A DNA stretch of 64,000 bases from Microbacterium galbinum (GTDB lineage: Bacteria > Actinomycetota > Actinomycetes > Actinomycetales > Microbacteriaceae): positions 2,046,001 to 2,110,000 of the forward strand of contig NZ_JAHWXM010000001.1 in assembly GCF_023091225.1 (NCBI RefSeq), in the 5' to 3' direction. Under the pieces are notes generated by a model. It had not been told where the DNA came from. It made no database searches and saw only the letters and a program-made list of their open reading frames with translations. Below, one piece after another: positions 17,924-24,420 of the stretch. Both the position numbers and the translations under genes were made by a program. Position 1 is the first letter of the stretch. Every line of letters begins with the position of its first letter.

Positions 17924-17944
17924 GAACCGTGCTGAGTACGGTTC
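17924..17944 (-). promoter_or_regulatory. Probable operator of the sugar-transport operon
   Basis: Perfect 7-bp inverted repeat GAACCGT-gctgagt-ACGGTTC located directly downstream of a possible -10 (CATAAT on the minus strand, 17945-17950) and a weak -35 (TTGACG, 17970-17975, 19-bp spacer). Its position is right for repression, most simply by the adjacent ROK protein; a transcript hairpin is the alternative. Confidence 0.55.
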
Positions 17945-18046
17945 ATTATGACATCGGGATGGGATAATTCGTCAAGGACAAGTTCTCAGACGGTTGTTTC
18001 CGCCGTGTTTCCGGCTCGAGAACGTCCGAGCCTGATCTGAGAATCC

Positions 18047-18070
18047 GGTGTGCTAACTTGTTCGCACACC
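18047..18070 (+). promoter_or_regulatory. Inverted repeat upstream of the ROK regulator
   Basis: GGTGTGC-taacttgttc-GCACACC, 7-bp arms with a 10-bp spacer, ending 28 bases before the regulator start. Could be an autoregulatory operator. Its sequence differs from the repeat in front of the transport operon, so one protein binding both is not assured. Confidence 0.4.
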
Positions 18071-18098
18071 GACCACGTCGATGAAGAGAGGACCGCAC

Positions 18099-19265
18099 AT
18101 GGGCGTGTCAGGCCAGCTGTCGATCGTCGCGCGATCCGCGCTGCAGCTCCGCGATGGCGGGCCCTCGACGGTCAACGACCTCTCCCGGTCGCTCGAGATC
18201 TCGCGCACCTCGGTCGAGAACGCCGTGTCGGTGCTGAGCGATTCGGGGCTGATCGTCGACGCCCCCGTCGCGAGCGTCGGCGGAGCCGGCCGCCCCGCGC
18301 GGCACTACTCGTTCCACGCCGAGGCGGGCACCGTCGTCGGAGTCGACATCGGCGTCGCGAGCGTGCGCGTGCTCCTCTCCGACCTCGCCGGCCGCGTGAT
18401 CGCCCAGCGCAGCTTCCCCGGGGTCGAAGCGCACCCCGACGGCGCCGCCAAGCTCGCGGCCGTGATCGACGACGTGCGGCAGACACTGGGCGGAGCATCC
18501 GTCGCCTCGTCCCGCGTGCGGGCCATCGGCGTCTCGCTCCCCGGTCTGGTCGACGACGCCGGCCGCGTGGTGCTCTCGGTCGTGATCCCCGAGTGGTCGG
18601 GGGCCGACATCGGTGCGCAGCTGCGTCAGGCGTTCGGCTGCCCCGTCTCGGTCGACAACGGCGTGCGACTCGCCGCGGTCGCCGAGCACCACCTCGGGGT
18701 GGCACAGCTCGTCGACGACGTCATCTACCTCTCGGTGGGTAACCGCATCTCGATGGGACTCATCCTCGGCGGGCGCCCGCGGCGCGGCATCCACAACGCC
18801 GCCGGCGACATCGGCCGCCTCGCCTTCCGCGGCCTCAACACCGAGACCGGGCAGATCTCGTGGCGCACCGCCCCGACGGCCGCGGAGGTGTTCGCCGCCG
18901 CGCGGGCCGGGGACCGTGCCGCGCAGGACGAGCTGGACGACTTCATCGAGGAACTCGCGCACGGCATCGCGACCCTCACGATGACCGTCGACCCCGCCAT
19001 GATCGTGATCGGCGGCGGTCTGTCGGCGGCGCACGAGCAGCTGCTCGATCCACTGCGCCAGGCGCTCCCCCGGCATCTGGGACTGCCGTTCCAGGTGCCC
19101 CTCGCCGAAGCGCGCCTCGGCGGCGAGGCCGCGGCGCACGGCGCGGTCGTGCACGCCTTCCAGCGGCACGCCGCCGACATCTACGGCATCGACGACATGC
19201 CGGTGCCGCCCATCACCCCGCTGCCGCACGACACGGCATCCCCCACCCCCGAGGAGACGAAGTGA
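18099..19265 (+). CDS. ROK family transcriptional regulator
   Basis: 388 residues: winged helix-turn-helix at about 5-60 (GGPSTVNDLSRSLEISRTSV) followed by a ROK domain (VVGVDIGVASVRVLLSDLAG, AIGVSLPGLVDD). The ROK zinc motif CxCGxxGC is absent and the usual GEIGH reads AGDIGRL, so the sugar-kinase active site is lost; it is a sensor-regulator only. ATG 18099 was taken over ATG 18081 because GAGAGGA lies eight bases upstream. Divergent from the ABC operon and overlapping the first Gfo/Idh/MocA gene (GTGA), it probably represses both in the absence of the sugar. Confidence 0.9.
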   Translation: MGVSGQLSIVARSALQLRDGGPSTVNDLSRSLEISRTSVENAVSVLSDSGLIVDAPVASVGGAGRPARHYSFHAEAGTVVGVDIGVASVRVLLSDLAGRVIAQRSFPGVEAHPDGAAKLAAVIDDVRQTLGGASVASSRVRAIGVSLPGLVDDAGRVVLSVVIPEWSGADIGAQLRQAFGCPVSVDNGVRLAAVAEHHLGVAQLVDDVIYLSVGNRISMGLILGGRPRRGIHNAAGDIGRLAFRGLNTETGQISWRTAPTAAEVFAAARAGDRAAQDELDDFIEELAHGIATLTMTVDPAMIVIGGGLSAAHEQLLDPLRQALPRHLGLPFQVPLAEARLGGEAAAHGAVVHAFQRHAADIYGIDDMPVPPITPLPHDTASPTPEETK

Positions 19266-20266
19266 GCACCCTGAAGGTCGGACTCATCGGAGCCGGCGGC
19301 ATCTCGCGCGTGCACGCCGACGCCTGGAGGGCGCTGGGCGCACAGGGCTACGTGACCTCGCTGGCGGGTGCCGAGGAGATCGCCGAGGAGTACGGGTTCG
19401 AGCTCGTCGCCGATGTCGACGCGCTGATCGACCTGGTCGACCTCGTCGACATCGTGACTCCCAGCAGCACGCACGCCGACTTCGCGCTGCGCGCCATCGC
19501 CGCCGGCCGCGACGTCGTCTGCGAGAAGCCGCTGGCGGCGACGTCGATCGACGCCGCACGGGTGACGGATGCCGCGGCCGCCGCGGGTGTGCGCCTCTTC
19601 CCCGCGCACGTCGTGCGTTACATGGGCGAGTACGCGCAGATCAAGGCCGCCGTCGACGCGGGGCGCATCGGAACTCTCGCCGTGCAGCGGTTCAGCCGGG
19701 CCGGTGCCGCGCCGCAGTCGCCGTGGTTCTTCTCCGAGAGCGCGGGAGGCGGGTTGATCCGCGACCTCATGATCCACGACATCGACCAGGCCCTGTGGTT
19801 CGCGGGAGACGTGTCGCAGGTGTTCGCGGTGCAGAACCCGCCGACGATCGACGACCGCGTGCCCGCTCCCGTCACCTCGCACATCGTGCTGACGCACGCG
19901 AACGGGGTCATCAGCCACATCCACGGCAGCTGGGTCGCGCCCGGCATCCCGTTCCGTACGAGCGTCGAGGTCGCGGGCTCCGAAGGACGCCTGCGATACG
20001 ACAGCGCCGAGGACCGCACGCTGCGCACGGATGCCGCAGCCCTCCCCGGTGCCACCGACTACCTGCCGCCGATGTCGCCGCAGGACAGCCCGTACTACGC
20101 CGAGATCGCCGATTTCGTGGCAGCGCTGCGCGAAGGGCGGGAGGCGCGGGTGACACCGGCCGACGGCATCCGCGCGGTCGCCGTCGCCGAGGCGGCAATC
20201 GCGTCGATCACCGCCGGGACGCCCGTCTCCCCCATTCCCTCGCCGACCGAGGAGGTCGTCCGATGA
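19262..20266 (+). CDS. Gfo/Idh/MocA family oxidoreductase
   Basis: 334 residues. N-terminal Rossmann domain with LIGAGGISRVHADAW, the family signature CEKPLAATS carrying the active-site Lys, and a C-terminal domain with RDLMIHDIDQALWF (His of the catalytic site). Oxidises or reduces a ring hydroxyl of a sugar or cyclitol with NAD(P). GTG 19262 overlaps the ROK stop; its own stop overlaps the next gene. Two paralogues in a row suggest successive oxidation and reduction, as in epimerising or inositol-type routes; the substrate is unknown. Confidence 0.9.
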   Translation: MSTLKVGLIGAGGISRVHADAWRALGAQGYVTSLAGAEEIAEEYGFELVADVDALIDLVDLVDIVTPSSTHADFALRAIAAGRDVVCEKPLAATSIDAARVTDAAAAAGVRLFPAHVVRYMGEYAQIKAAVDAGRIGTLAVQRFSRAGAAPQSPWFFSESAGGGLIRDLMIHDIDQALWFAGDVSQVFAVQNPPTIDDRVPAPVTSHIVLTHANGVISHIHGSWVAPGIPFRTSVEVAGSEGRLRYDSAEDRTLRTDAAALPGATDYLPPMSPQDSPYYAEIADFVAALREGREARVTPADGIRAVAVAEAAIASITAGTPVSPIPSPTEEVVR

Positions 20267-21279
20267 CCACGCCCCTGCGGATCGCCGTGCTGTCGTTCGC
20301 GCATACGCACGCCCTCAGCTACGTGCACGCCCTGTCGGCGATGCCCGGCATCGAGCTGATCGCGACCGACCCCGACGGGGCAGCGGCGCCGGATGACGCG
20401 CCGCGCGGGGCCGCACTGGCCGCCGAGCTCGGCGTCGCGTACGTCGAGACTTACGACGAGGCGTTCGCCTGGAAGCCGGATGCCGTCGTCGTCGCGGCCG
20501 AGAACTCCCGGCACCGGGCGCTGGTCGAGCGCGCCGCCGCCGAAGGAGTGCACGTGCTGTGCGAGAAGCCGCTCGCGACGACGGTCGAGGATGCCGTCGC
20601 GATGCGCACCGCCTGCGACGACGCCGGAGTGATCCTGATGGTCGCCTACCCCGTGCGCTTCGCGCCCGCCGTGCGCGACGCGATCGCCGAGCTGCGCAGC
20701 GGACGCCTCGGCCGGGTGCTCGGTGTCACCGGCATCAACAACGGCAAGCTGCCGCAGGATCGCGCGTGGTTCACCGACCCGTCGCTGGCCGGCGGCGGGG
20801 CTCTCGTCGACCACGTCGTGCACTGCGCCGATCTGCTCGACGACCTTCTGGGTGAGCGCGCCGCGTCGGTGAGGGCCGTGTCGAACGGCATCCTGCACGG
20901 CCAGCGCGACCTCGCCGTCGAGACCGGAGGGCTCGTGACCCTGCAGTACCCGAGCGGCGTCATCGCCACGATCGACTGCTCGTGGAGCTGGCCGATGAGT
21001 TCGGCGACCTGGGGCGGACTCACCCTGCAGGTCGTCGCCGAGCGCGGCACCGTCACCGTCAGCCCGTTCGCGAAGGGTGTGGCCGGTCACGACGCCGCGG
21101 GCGAGACCTGGGACCCGATCGGCGCCGATCTCGACGCCCTGCTGCTCGAGGAGTTCGTCGCGTCCGTGCGCGCCGGGCGTCAGCCGCAACCCGACGCCGG
21201 TGTCGGCATCCGCACCGTCGAGATCGTGAAGGCCGCCCAGGCCTCCGCCGCTCGCGCGGGCGAGGTCGTCACCCTGTAG
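20263..21279 (+). CDS. Gfo/Idh/MocA family oxidoreductase
   Basis: 338 residues. IAVLSFAHTHALSYVHAL replaces the classical GxGxxG at the N-terminus, as in a subgroup of the family, so cofactor binding may be altered. CEKPLATTVEDA and VDHVVHCADLLDDLL carry the Lys and His active-site motifs. Overlaps the preceding paralogue by ATGA. Last gene of the rightward operon under the ROK regulator. Confidence 0.9.
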   Translation: MTTPLRIAVLSFAHTHALSYVHALSAMPGIELIATDPDGAAAPDDAPRGAALAAELGVAYVETYDEAFAWKPDAVVVAAENSRHRALVERAAAEGVHVLCEKPLATTVEDAVAMRTACDDAGVILMVAYPVRFAPAVRDAIAELRSGRLGRVLGVTGINNGKLPQDRAWFTDPSLAGGGALVDHVVHCADLLDDLLGERAASVRAVSNGILHGQRDLAVETGGLVTLQYPSGVIATIDCSWSWPMSSATWGGLTLQVVAERGTVTVSPFAKGVAGHDAAGETWDPIGADLDALLLEEFVASVRAGRQPQPDAGVGIRTVEIVKAAQASAARAGEVVTL

Positions 21280-21339
21280 CCCGGCTGGCCCTTCGCTGAA
21301 CTGGGTCTCTGAGCCTTGCCGGCAGCCCCCACCCCGCTC

Positions 21340-21410
21340 CGGGCGGAGATCATCGCGTCGGGCGGAAGCATCCACCCGATTCCTCCGCCCAACGCCGAGT
21401 TCTCCGCCCG
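21340..21410. repeat. Family-C inverted repeat
   Basis: CGGGCGGAGA at 21340-21349 pairs perfectly with TCTCCGCCCG at 21401-21410; inner GGGCGGA and TCCTCCGCCC arms add to the fold. The same layout occurs at 39288-39356. Confidence 0.65.
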
Positions 21411-21440
21411 AGACGTCGCCCCTCCCCCGCGCACAACGCA

Positions 21441-21501
21441 GGAGTTCTCCCGCAGCACAGGAGCGGATGCCGCACACACTCCTCCGTTGCGCGAGAACTC
21501 C
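21441..21501. repeat. Family-B inverted repeat
   Basis: GGAGTTCTC at 21441-21449 pairs perfectly with GAGAACTCC at 21493-21501. A relative with GGGAGGAGA/TCTCCTCCC arms lies just after corA. Confidence 0.6.
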
Positions 21502-21529
21502 TCCCGAGCGCGCGGGCGGGATGCTTCGG

Positions 21530-21603
21530 CAGGCTCAGCGACCCAGTTCCTAGACCCGCAGCGCCCCTGCGCTGAACTCGGTCCCTGCGCCTGTCGAAGG
21601 GTC
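21530..21603. repeat. Family-A repeat words
   Basis: CTTCGGCAGGCTCAGCGACCC and, in the opposite sense, GGTCCCTGCGCCTGTCGAAGG: two degenerate, inverted copies of the dispersed repeat. Confidence 0.6.
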
Positions 21604-21690
21604 CCAGCACGCAGAAACCTGCCAGAACCGAGGAGTATGCTCTCCCCTTGGGTCGAGTGACCCGATGAGTCCCGAAAGGCGGTGATGGCG

Positions 21691-21753
21691 ATGTCCGACG
21701 ATAGTAACGACGCCGCCCTCGCTGCGTCGCGACTCCCTGCGCTCGCGCGTTGA
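21691..21753 (+). CDS. Putative corA leader peptide 1 (20 residues)
   Basis: Tiny ORF with an ideal ribosome-binding site (AAAGGCGG, eight bases before ATG 21691). Product MSDDSNDAALAASRLPALAR: acidic N-terminus, then Ala/Leu/Arg with one Pro. An in-frame ATG at 21685 would add two residues. Its TGA overlaps the TTG of a second small ORF. Short acidic or Pro-containing leaders upstream of magnesium transporters are known in enterobacteria to sense low magnesium through ribosome instability; this one could work alike, which is inference only. Confidence 0.45.
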   Translation: MSDDSNDAALAASRLPALAR

Positions 21754-21815
21754 GCATCCGCTCCGCGTTCGCACGTCGATCTCCGCAGTCCCGGGTGGCG
21801 TCCTCCGCATCCTGA
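21750..21815 (+). CDS. Putative corA leader peptide 2 (21 residues)
   Basis: TTG-initiated ORF that overlaps the stop of leader ORF 1 (TTGA) and ends 56 bases before corA. Product would be MSIRSAFARRSPQSRVASSA plus Ser, basic and Ser-rich. No ribosome-binding site of its own, so it could be read only by translational coupling. It may instead be part of a structured leader RNA. Confidence 0.3.
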   Translation: MSIRSAFARRSPQSRVASSAS

Positions 21816-21871
21816 CGAACCCGCGCACCCGACCCCGGTCGGTGTGCGCCTGCGAGAGAAGAAGCACTCCC

Positions 21872-22873
21872 ATGGCCCTGATCGACAACGGCGTGTACGT
21901 CCACGGACGTCGCGTGGAGACCCCCCAGAACCTCGACGAGACCTACCGCATCCTCGACTCCGTCGGTGGCATCGCGTGGATCGGCCTCTACCGACCGAGC
22001 CCCGAAGAGGTCGCCTCGGTCGCGCGCGAGTTCGATCTGCATCCGCTCGCCGTCGAAGACGCGCTCTCGGGCCACCAGCGCTCCAAGGTCGAGCGCTACG
22101 GCGACACGCTCTTCGCGGTGCTGCGGCCGGCGCGCTACCGCGACGAGCAGGAGTCCGTCGAGTTCGGCGAGCTGCACCTGTTCGTCGGCCCCGACTTCGT
22201 GGTGACGATTCGCCATGCCGAGTCGCCCGACCTCGCGGCCGTGCGGCGGCGGATGGAGGCGCACCCGGAGCTGCTCGCGATGGGACCCGAAGCCGTGCTC
22301 TACGCGATCCTGGACGAGGTCGTCGACGAGTACGAGCCGATCGTCGCAGGGCTCGAGAACGACATCGACGAGATCGAGGACCAGCTCTTCGGCGACAGCG
22401 ACGACGACGCGCTCTCCCGGCGTATCTACGAGCTCTCGCGCGAGGTCATCAACTTCCAGCGGGCGGTGCACCCGCTCACCGGCATGCTCGAGTGGCTGCG
22501 CCGAGGGTCCGACAAGTACCGCATCGACGAGGAACTGCAGCGGTCGCTGCGCGACGTGCTCGACCACACGATCCGCGTGAACGAGCGGGTCGACTCGTTC
22601 CGCGCGATCCTCGAGAACGCCCTGCGCGTGCACTCCGCCCTCGTCGCGCGGCGCCAGACCGACACGAGCATCGCCCAGAACGACGAGATCAAGAAGATCT
22701 CCTCGTGGGCGGCGATCATCTTCGCCCCGACTCTCGTCGGCACCGTCTACGGCATGAACTTCGAGGTCATGCCCGAGCTGCACTGGGCGTTCGGCTACCC
22801 GCTCGCTCTCGGCGCAATGGCGGCGTTCGCGATCGGTCTCTTCGGGATCTTCAAGTACAAGCGCTGGCTCTGA
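21872..22873 (+). CDS. corA: CorA family magnesium/cobalt channel
   Basis: 333 residues, full length. Large cytosolic N-terminal domain with long helices (EYEPIVAGLENDIDEIEDQLF), then two C-terminal membrane helices; the first ends in the family signature GMN (TVYGMNF), followed by an acidic/aromatic loop and a second helix ending in KYKRWL. Forms a pentameric Mg2+ influx channel gated by cytosolic Mg2+. ATG 21872 follows a purine-rich AGAGAAGAAG; GTG 21842 would add ten residues. The upstream region with two overlapping small ORFs suggests leader-controlled expression. Confidence 0.93.
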   Translation: MALIDNGVYVHGRRVETPQNLDETYRILDSVGGIAWIGLYRPSPEEVASVAREFDLHPLAVEDALSGHQRSKVERYGDTLFAVLRPARYRDEQESVEFGELHLFVGPDFVVTIRHAESPDLAAVRRRMEAHPELLAMGPEAVLYAILDEVVDEYEPIVAGLENDIDEIEDQLFGDSDDDALSRRIYELSREVINFQRAVHPLTGMLEWLRRGSDKYRIDEELQRSLRDVLDHTIRVNERVDSFRAILENALRVHSALVARRQTDTSIAQNDEIKKISSWAAIIFAPTLVGTVYGMNFEVMPELHWAFGYPLALGAMAAFAIGLFGIFKYKRWL

Positions 22874-22892
22874 GCGCGGCGGCGCGCGCCCC

Positions 22893-22961
22893 GGGAGGAG
22901 AACTCGGCTTCCGCAGGAGGCATCCGCTCTTTCGATCCTGCGGAGCGTGAGATCTCCTCCC
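22893..22961. repeat. Family-B nested inverted repeat after corA
   Basis: GGGAGGAGA (22893-22901) pairs with TCTCCTCCC (22953-22961), and inside TCCGCAGGA (22910-22918) pairs with TCCTGCGGA (22936-22944). A strong hairpin 20 bases after corA; may end its transcript. Confidence 0.65.
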
Positions 22962-22998
22962 GTTGCGTGGCCGCATGCACGACGTCGGATGCTGTGGA

Positions 22999-23004
22999 TA
23001 GGGT
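22999..23004 (+). promoter_or_regulatory. -10 element of a probable leaderless promoter
   Basis: TAGGGT followed by seven bases and GTG 23012. Confidence 0.45.
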
Positions 23005-23011
23005 CGGAGGC

Positions 23012-23740
23012 GTGTCCGACACCACCGCCCCCACCGCCGCGTCCGATCTCGCCCGCCTCGCCGACCTGCTCGCGGGCGGCGACCCGCTGACCTGGGTGAT
23101 CACCGGAGACTCGATCACCCACGGCCTCGTCTTCACGCAGGGCGGCCGCAGCTACACCGAGCACCTGCACGAACTCGTTCGCGGTGAGCTCGAGCGGGTG
23201 CGCGACATCGTCGTGAACTCGGCGATCAGCGGGCATCGGATCGTCGACATCCTCGGAGACTTCGAGCGCCGGGTGTCGTCGTGGCGGCCCGACGTCGTGA
23301 CGCTGATGATCGGCACGAACGACCTCTCGACCGGTGGACCGCAGCCGGTCGTCTCGCCCGAGGAGTATGCCGCCTCGCTGCGCGAGTTCGTCGCACGGGT
23401 GCGGGCGCTCGGCGCGATCGCGGTGCTGCAGACCCCGCCGCCGATCGACGTCGCCAACGCCCCGGAGCGCGCCCGTGTCGCCGAATTCGCGGATGCCGTG
23501 CGGCAGGTCGCCGCGAGCGAAGACGTCATCCTCGTCGATCAGTACGCCCGGCTCATCGAGCTCGGCGCCGGCGGAATCCCGTGGGGGCTGATGGGCGACC
23601 CGTTCCACCCGAACGCGGCCGGGCACGCCGCCCTCGCGCTCGAGATCGCGACGGTGCTCGGCATCCGCCCGAAGCCGGAGCGCTCACGCACGCTGCCGCT
23701 GCTCGAGGCGCAGGTCGGCGCGGCGCGCATCTACAGCTGA
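23012..23740 (+). CDS. SGNH/GDSL family hydrolase
   Basis: 242 residues, cytosolic by appearance. Block I TGDSITHG (nucleophile Ser), the Gly of block II in NSAISGHR, block III GTNDLS (oxyanion Asn), and block V DPFHPNAAGH with the Asp and His of the triad. Likely an esterase or carbohydrate deacetylase. GTG 23012 was chosen because a TANNNT element lies seven bases upstream; an earlier in-frame GTG at 22967 has no support. Monocistronic. Confidence 0.87.
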   Translation: MSDTTAPTAASDLARLADLLAGGDPLTWVITGDSITHGLVFTQGGRSYTEHLHELVRGELERVRDIVVNSAISGHRIVDILGDFERRVSSWRPDVVTLMIGTNDLSTGGPQPVVSPEEYAASLREFVARVRALGAIAVLQTPPPIDVANAPERARVAEFADAVRQVAASEDVILVDQYARLIELGAGGIPWGLMGDPFHPNAAGHAALALEIATVLGIRPKPERSRTLPLLEAQVGAARIYS

Positions 23741-23759
23741 GCGGTCGCGCGGGGTGCCC

Positions 23760-23820
23760 CTTCGACAGGCTCAGGGACCCCGTGGGGCGGAAGAAACTGG
23801 GTCGCTGAGCCTGTCGAAGC
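23760..23820. repeat. Family-A inverted pair between convergent genes
   Basis: CTTCGACAGGCTCAGGGACCC at 23760-23780 and its inverse (CTGGGTCGCTGAGCCTGTCG) starting at 23797 form a near-perfect hairpin between two convergent gene ends. Confidence 0.75.
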
Positions 23821-23838
23821 GTCCCGCGGGCAAGAACC

Positions 23839-24369
23839 TTAGGCGTCGTCGCGGCTGATGTGGTCGAGCAGCGCGTCGCCCGAGGCGAAGGAGATCGTCT
23901 CGACCCCGTCGTCTTCGGCGACCTCGACGCCGTCGACCTCGAGTTCCTCGTCGAGCTGCACGAGGATGCGCGAGTCGGGGAACTGCCGCGGGGCATCGAA
24001 CGACACGAGCACGGCATCCGCGAAGACGACGACCGACGCAGCCTCCATGTCATCGCGCAGGTCGATGCGCTCGCTGACCTCGGACTCGCCGACGGCCTCC
24101 TCGATGTCGGACGCGGCCTCGTCGACGATGGCCCGCCAGCGCTTCTCGGTGATCGACAGGATGCGCTCGACTCCCGCGACCAGCTCGTCGACGTCGGCCT
24201 CGGCATCCGCATCGCCGTCTTCGATCTCGGGGTCGATGTTGACGGTGACGTCGGTGCCGGCGGCCTCGAGGTGGGCGCGGCCGTGCACGATGCCGTCCTC
24301 GGCGACCGGTTCGTCGAGGTGGCCGCTCTCGATGACGGCGGCCAGGAGTTCGTCGAGTGCAGTGGTCAT
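23839..24369 (-). CDS. Conserved hypothetical acidic protein
   Basis: 176 residues, very acidic (runs such as EIEDGDADAEADVDE), no signal peptide or membrane segment. I do not recognise the family. The order is a short helical N-terminus (LDELLAAVIESGHLD), an acidic mid part, a helix with EKRWRAIVDEAASDIEEAV, and a beta-rich end (ASVVVFADAVLVSF, RILVQLDEELEVDG). Codon use matches its neighbours. It shares a 51-base intergenic region with the divergent alpha-galactosidase gene. Confidence 0.8.
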   Translation of the reverse strand: MTTALDELLAAVIESGHLDEPVAEDGIVHGRAHLEAAGTDVTVNIDPEIEDGDADAEADVDELVAGVERILSITEKRWRAIVDEAASDIEEAVGESEVSERIDLRDDMEAASVVVFADAVLVSFDAPRQFPDSRILVQLDEELEVDGVEVAEDDGVETISFASGDALLDHISRDDA

Positions 24370-24408
24370 GTTCCCATCCTTGCCGACAACTCCCGTCTCC
24401 GGTCTGGC

Positions 24409-24414
24409 TATGAT
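24409..24414 (+). promoter_or_regulatory. -10 element of a probable leaderless promoter
   Basis: TATGAT, then six bases (TAATTC), then ATG 24421; no ribosome-binding site. Confidence 0.6.
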
Positions 24415-24420
24415 TAATTC

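Larger units (their letters stand above)
21280..21690. other. Gene-free stretch with repeats and the start of the corA leader
   Basis: About 410 bases without a convincing gene. It holds a partial family-A word (21289-21315), a family-C inverted repeat (21340-21410), a family-B inverted repeat (21441-21501), more family-A words (21530-21603), and then a possible promoter (TATGCT near 21634) leading into the corA leader. Confidence 0.6.

Noticed and set aside
21660..21684. Hammerhead-ribozyme-like core CGATGAGTCCCGAAAGG in the corA leader
   Set aside because: The invariant CUGAUGA core is not matched (CCGATGA) and the third stem with cleavage site is not evident.
21634..21871. M-box magnesium riboswitch upstream of corA
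   Set aside because: The conserved M-box words (GGTGAGGCTCCT-like segment and the GGGTCAACAG region) could not be found.
21842..21871. Longer CorA starting at GTG 21842
   Set aside because: The extra residues MCACERRSTP are not typical of CorA, and ATG 21872 has its own purine-rich site.
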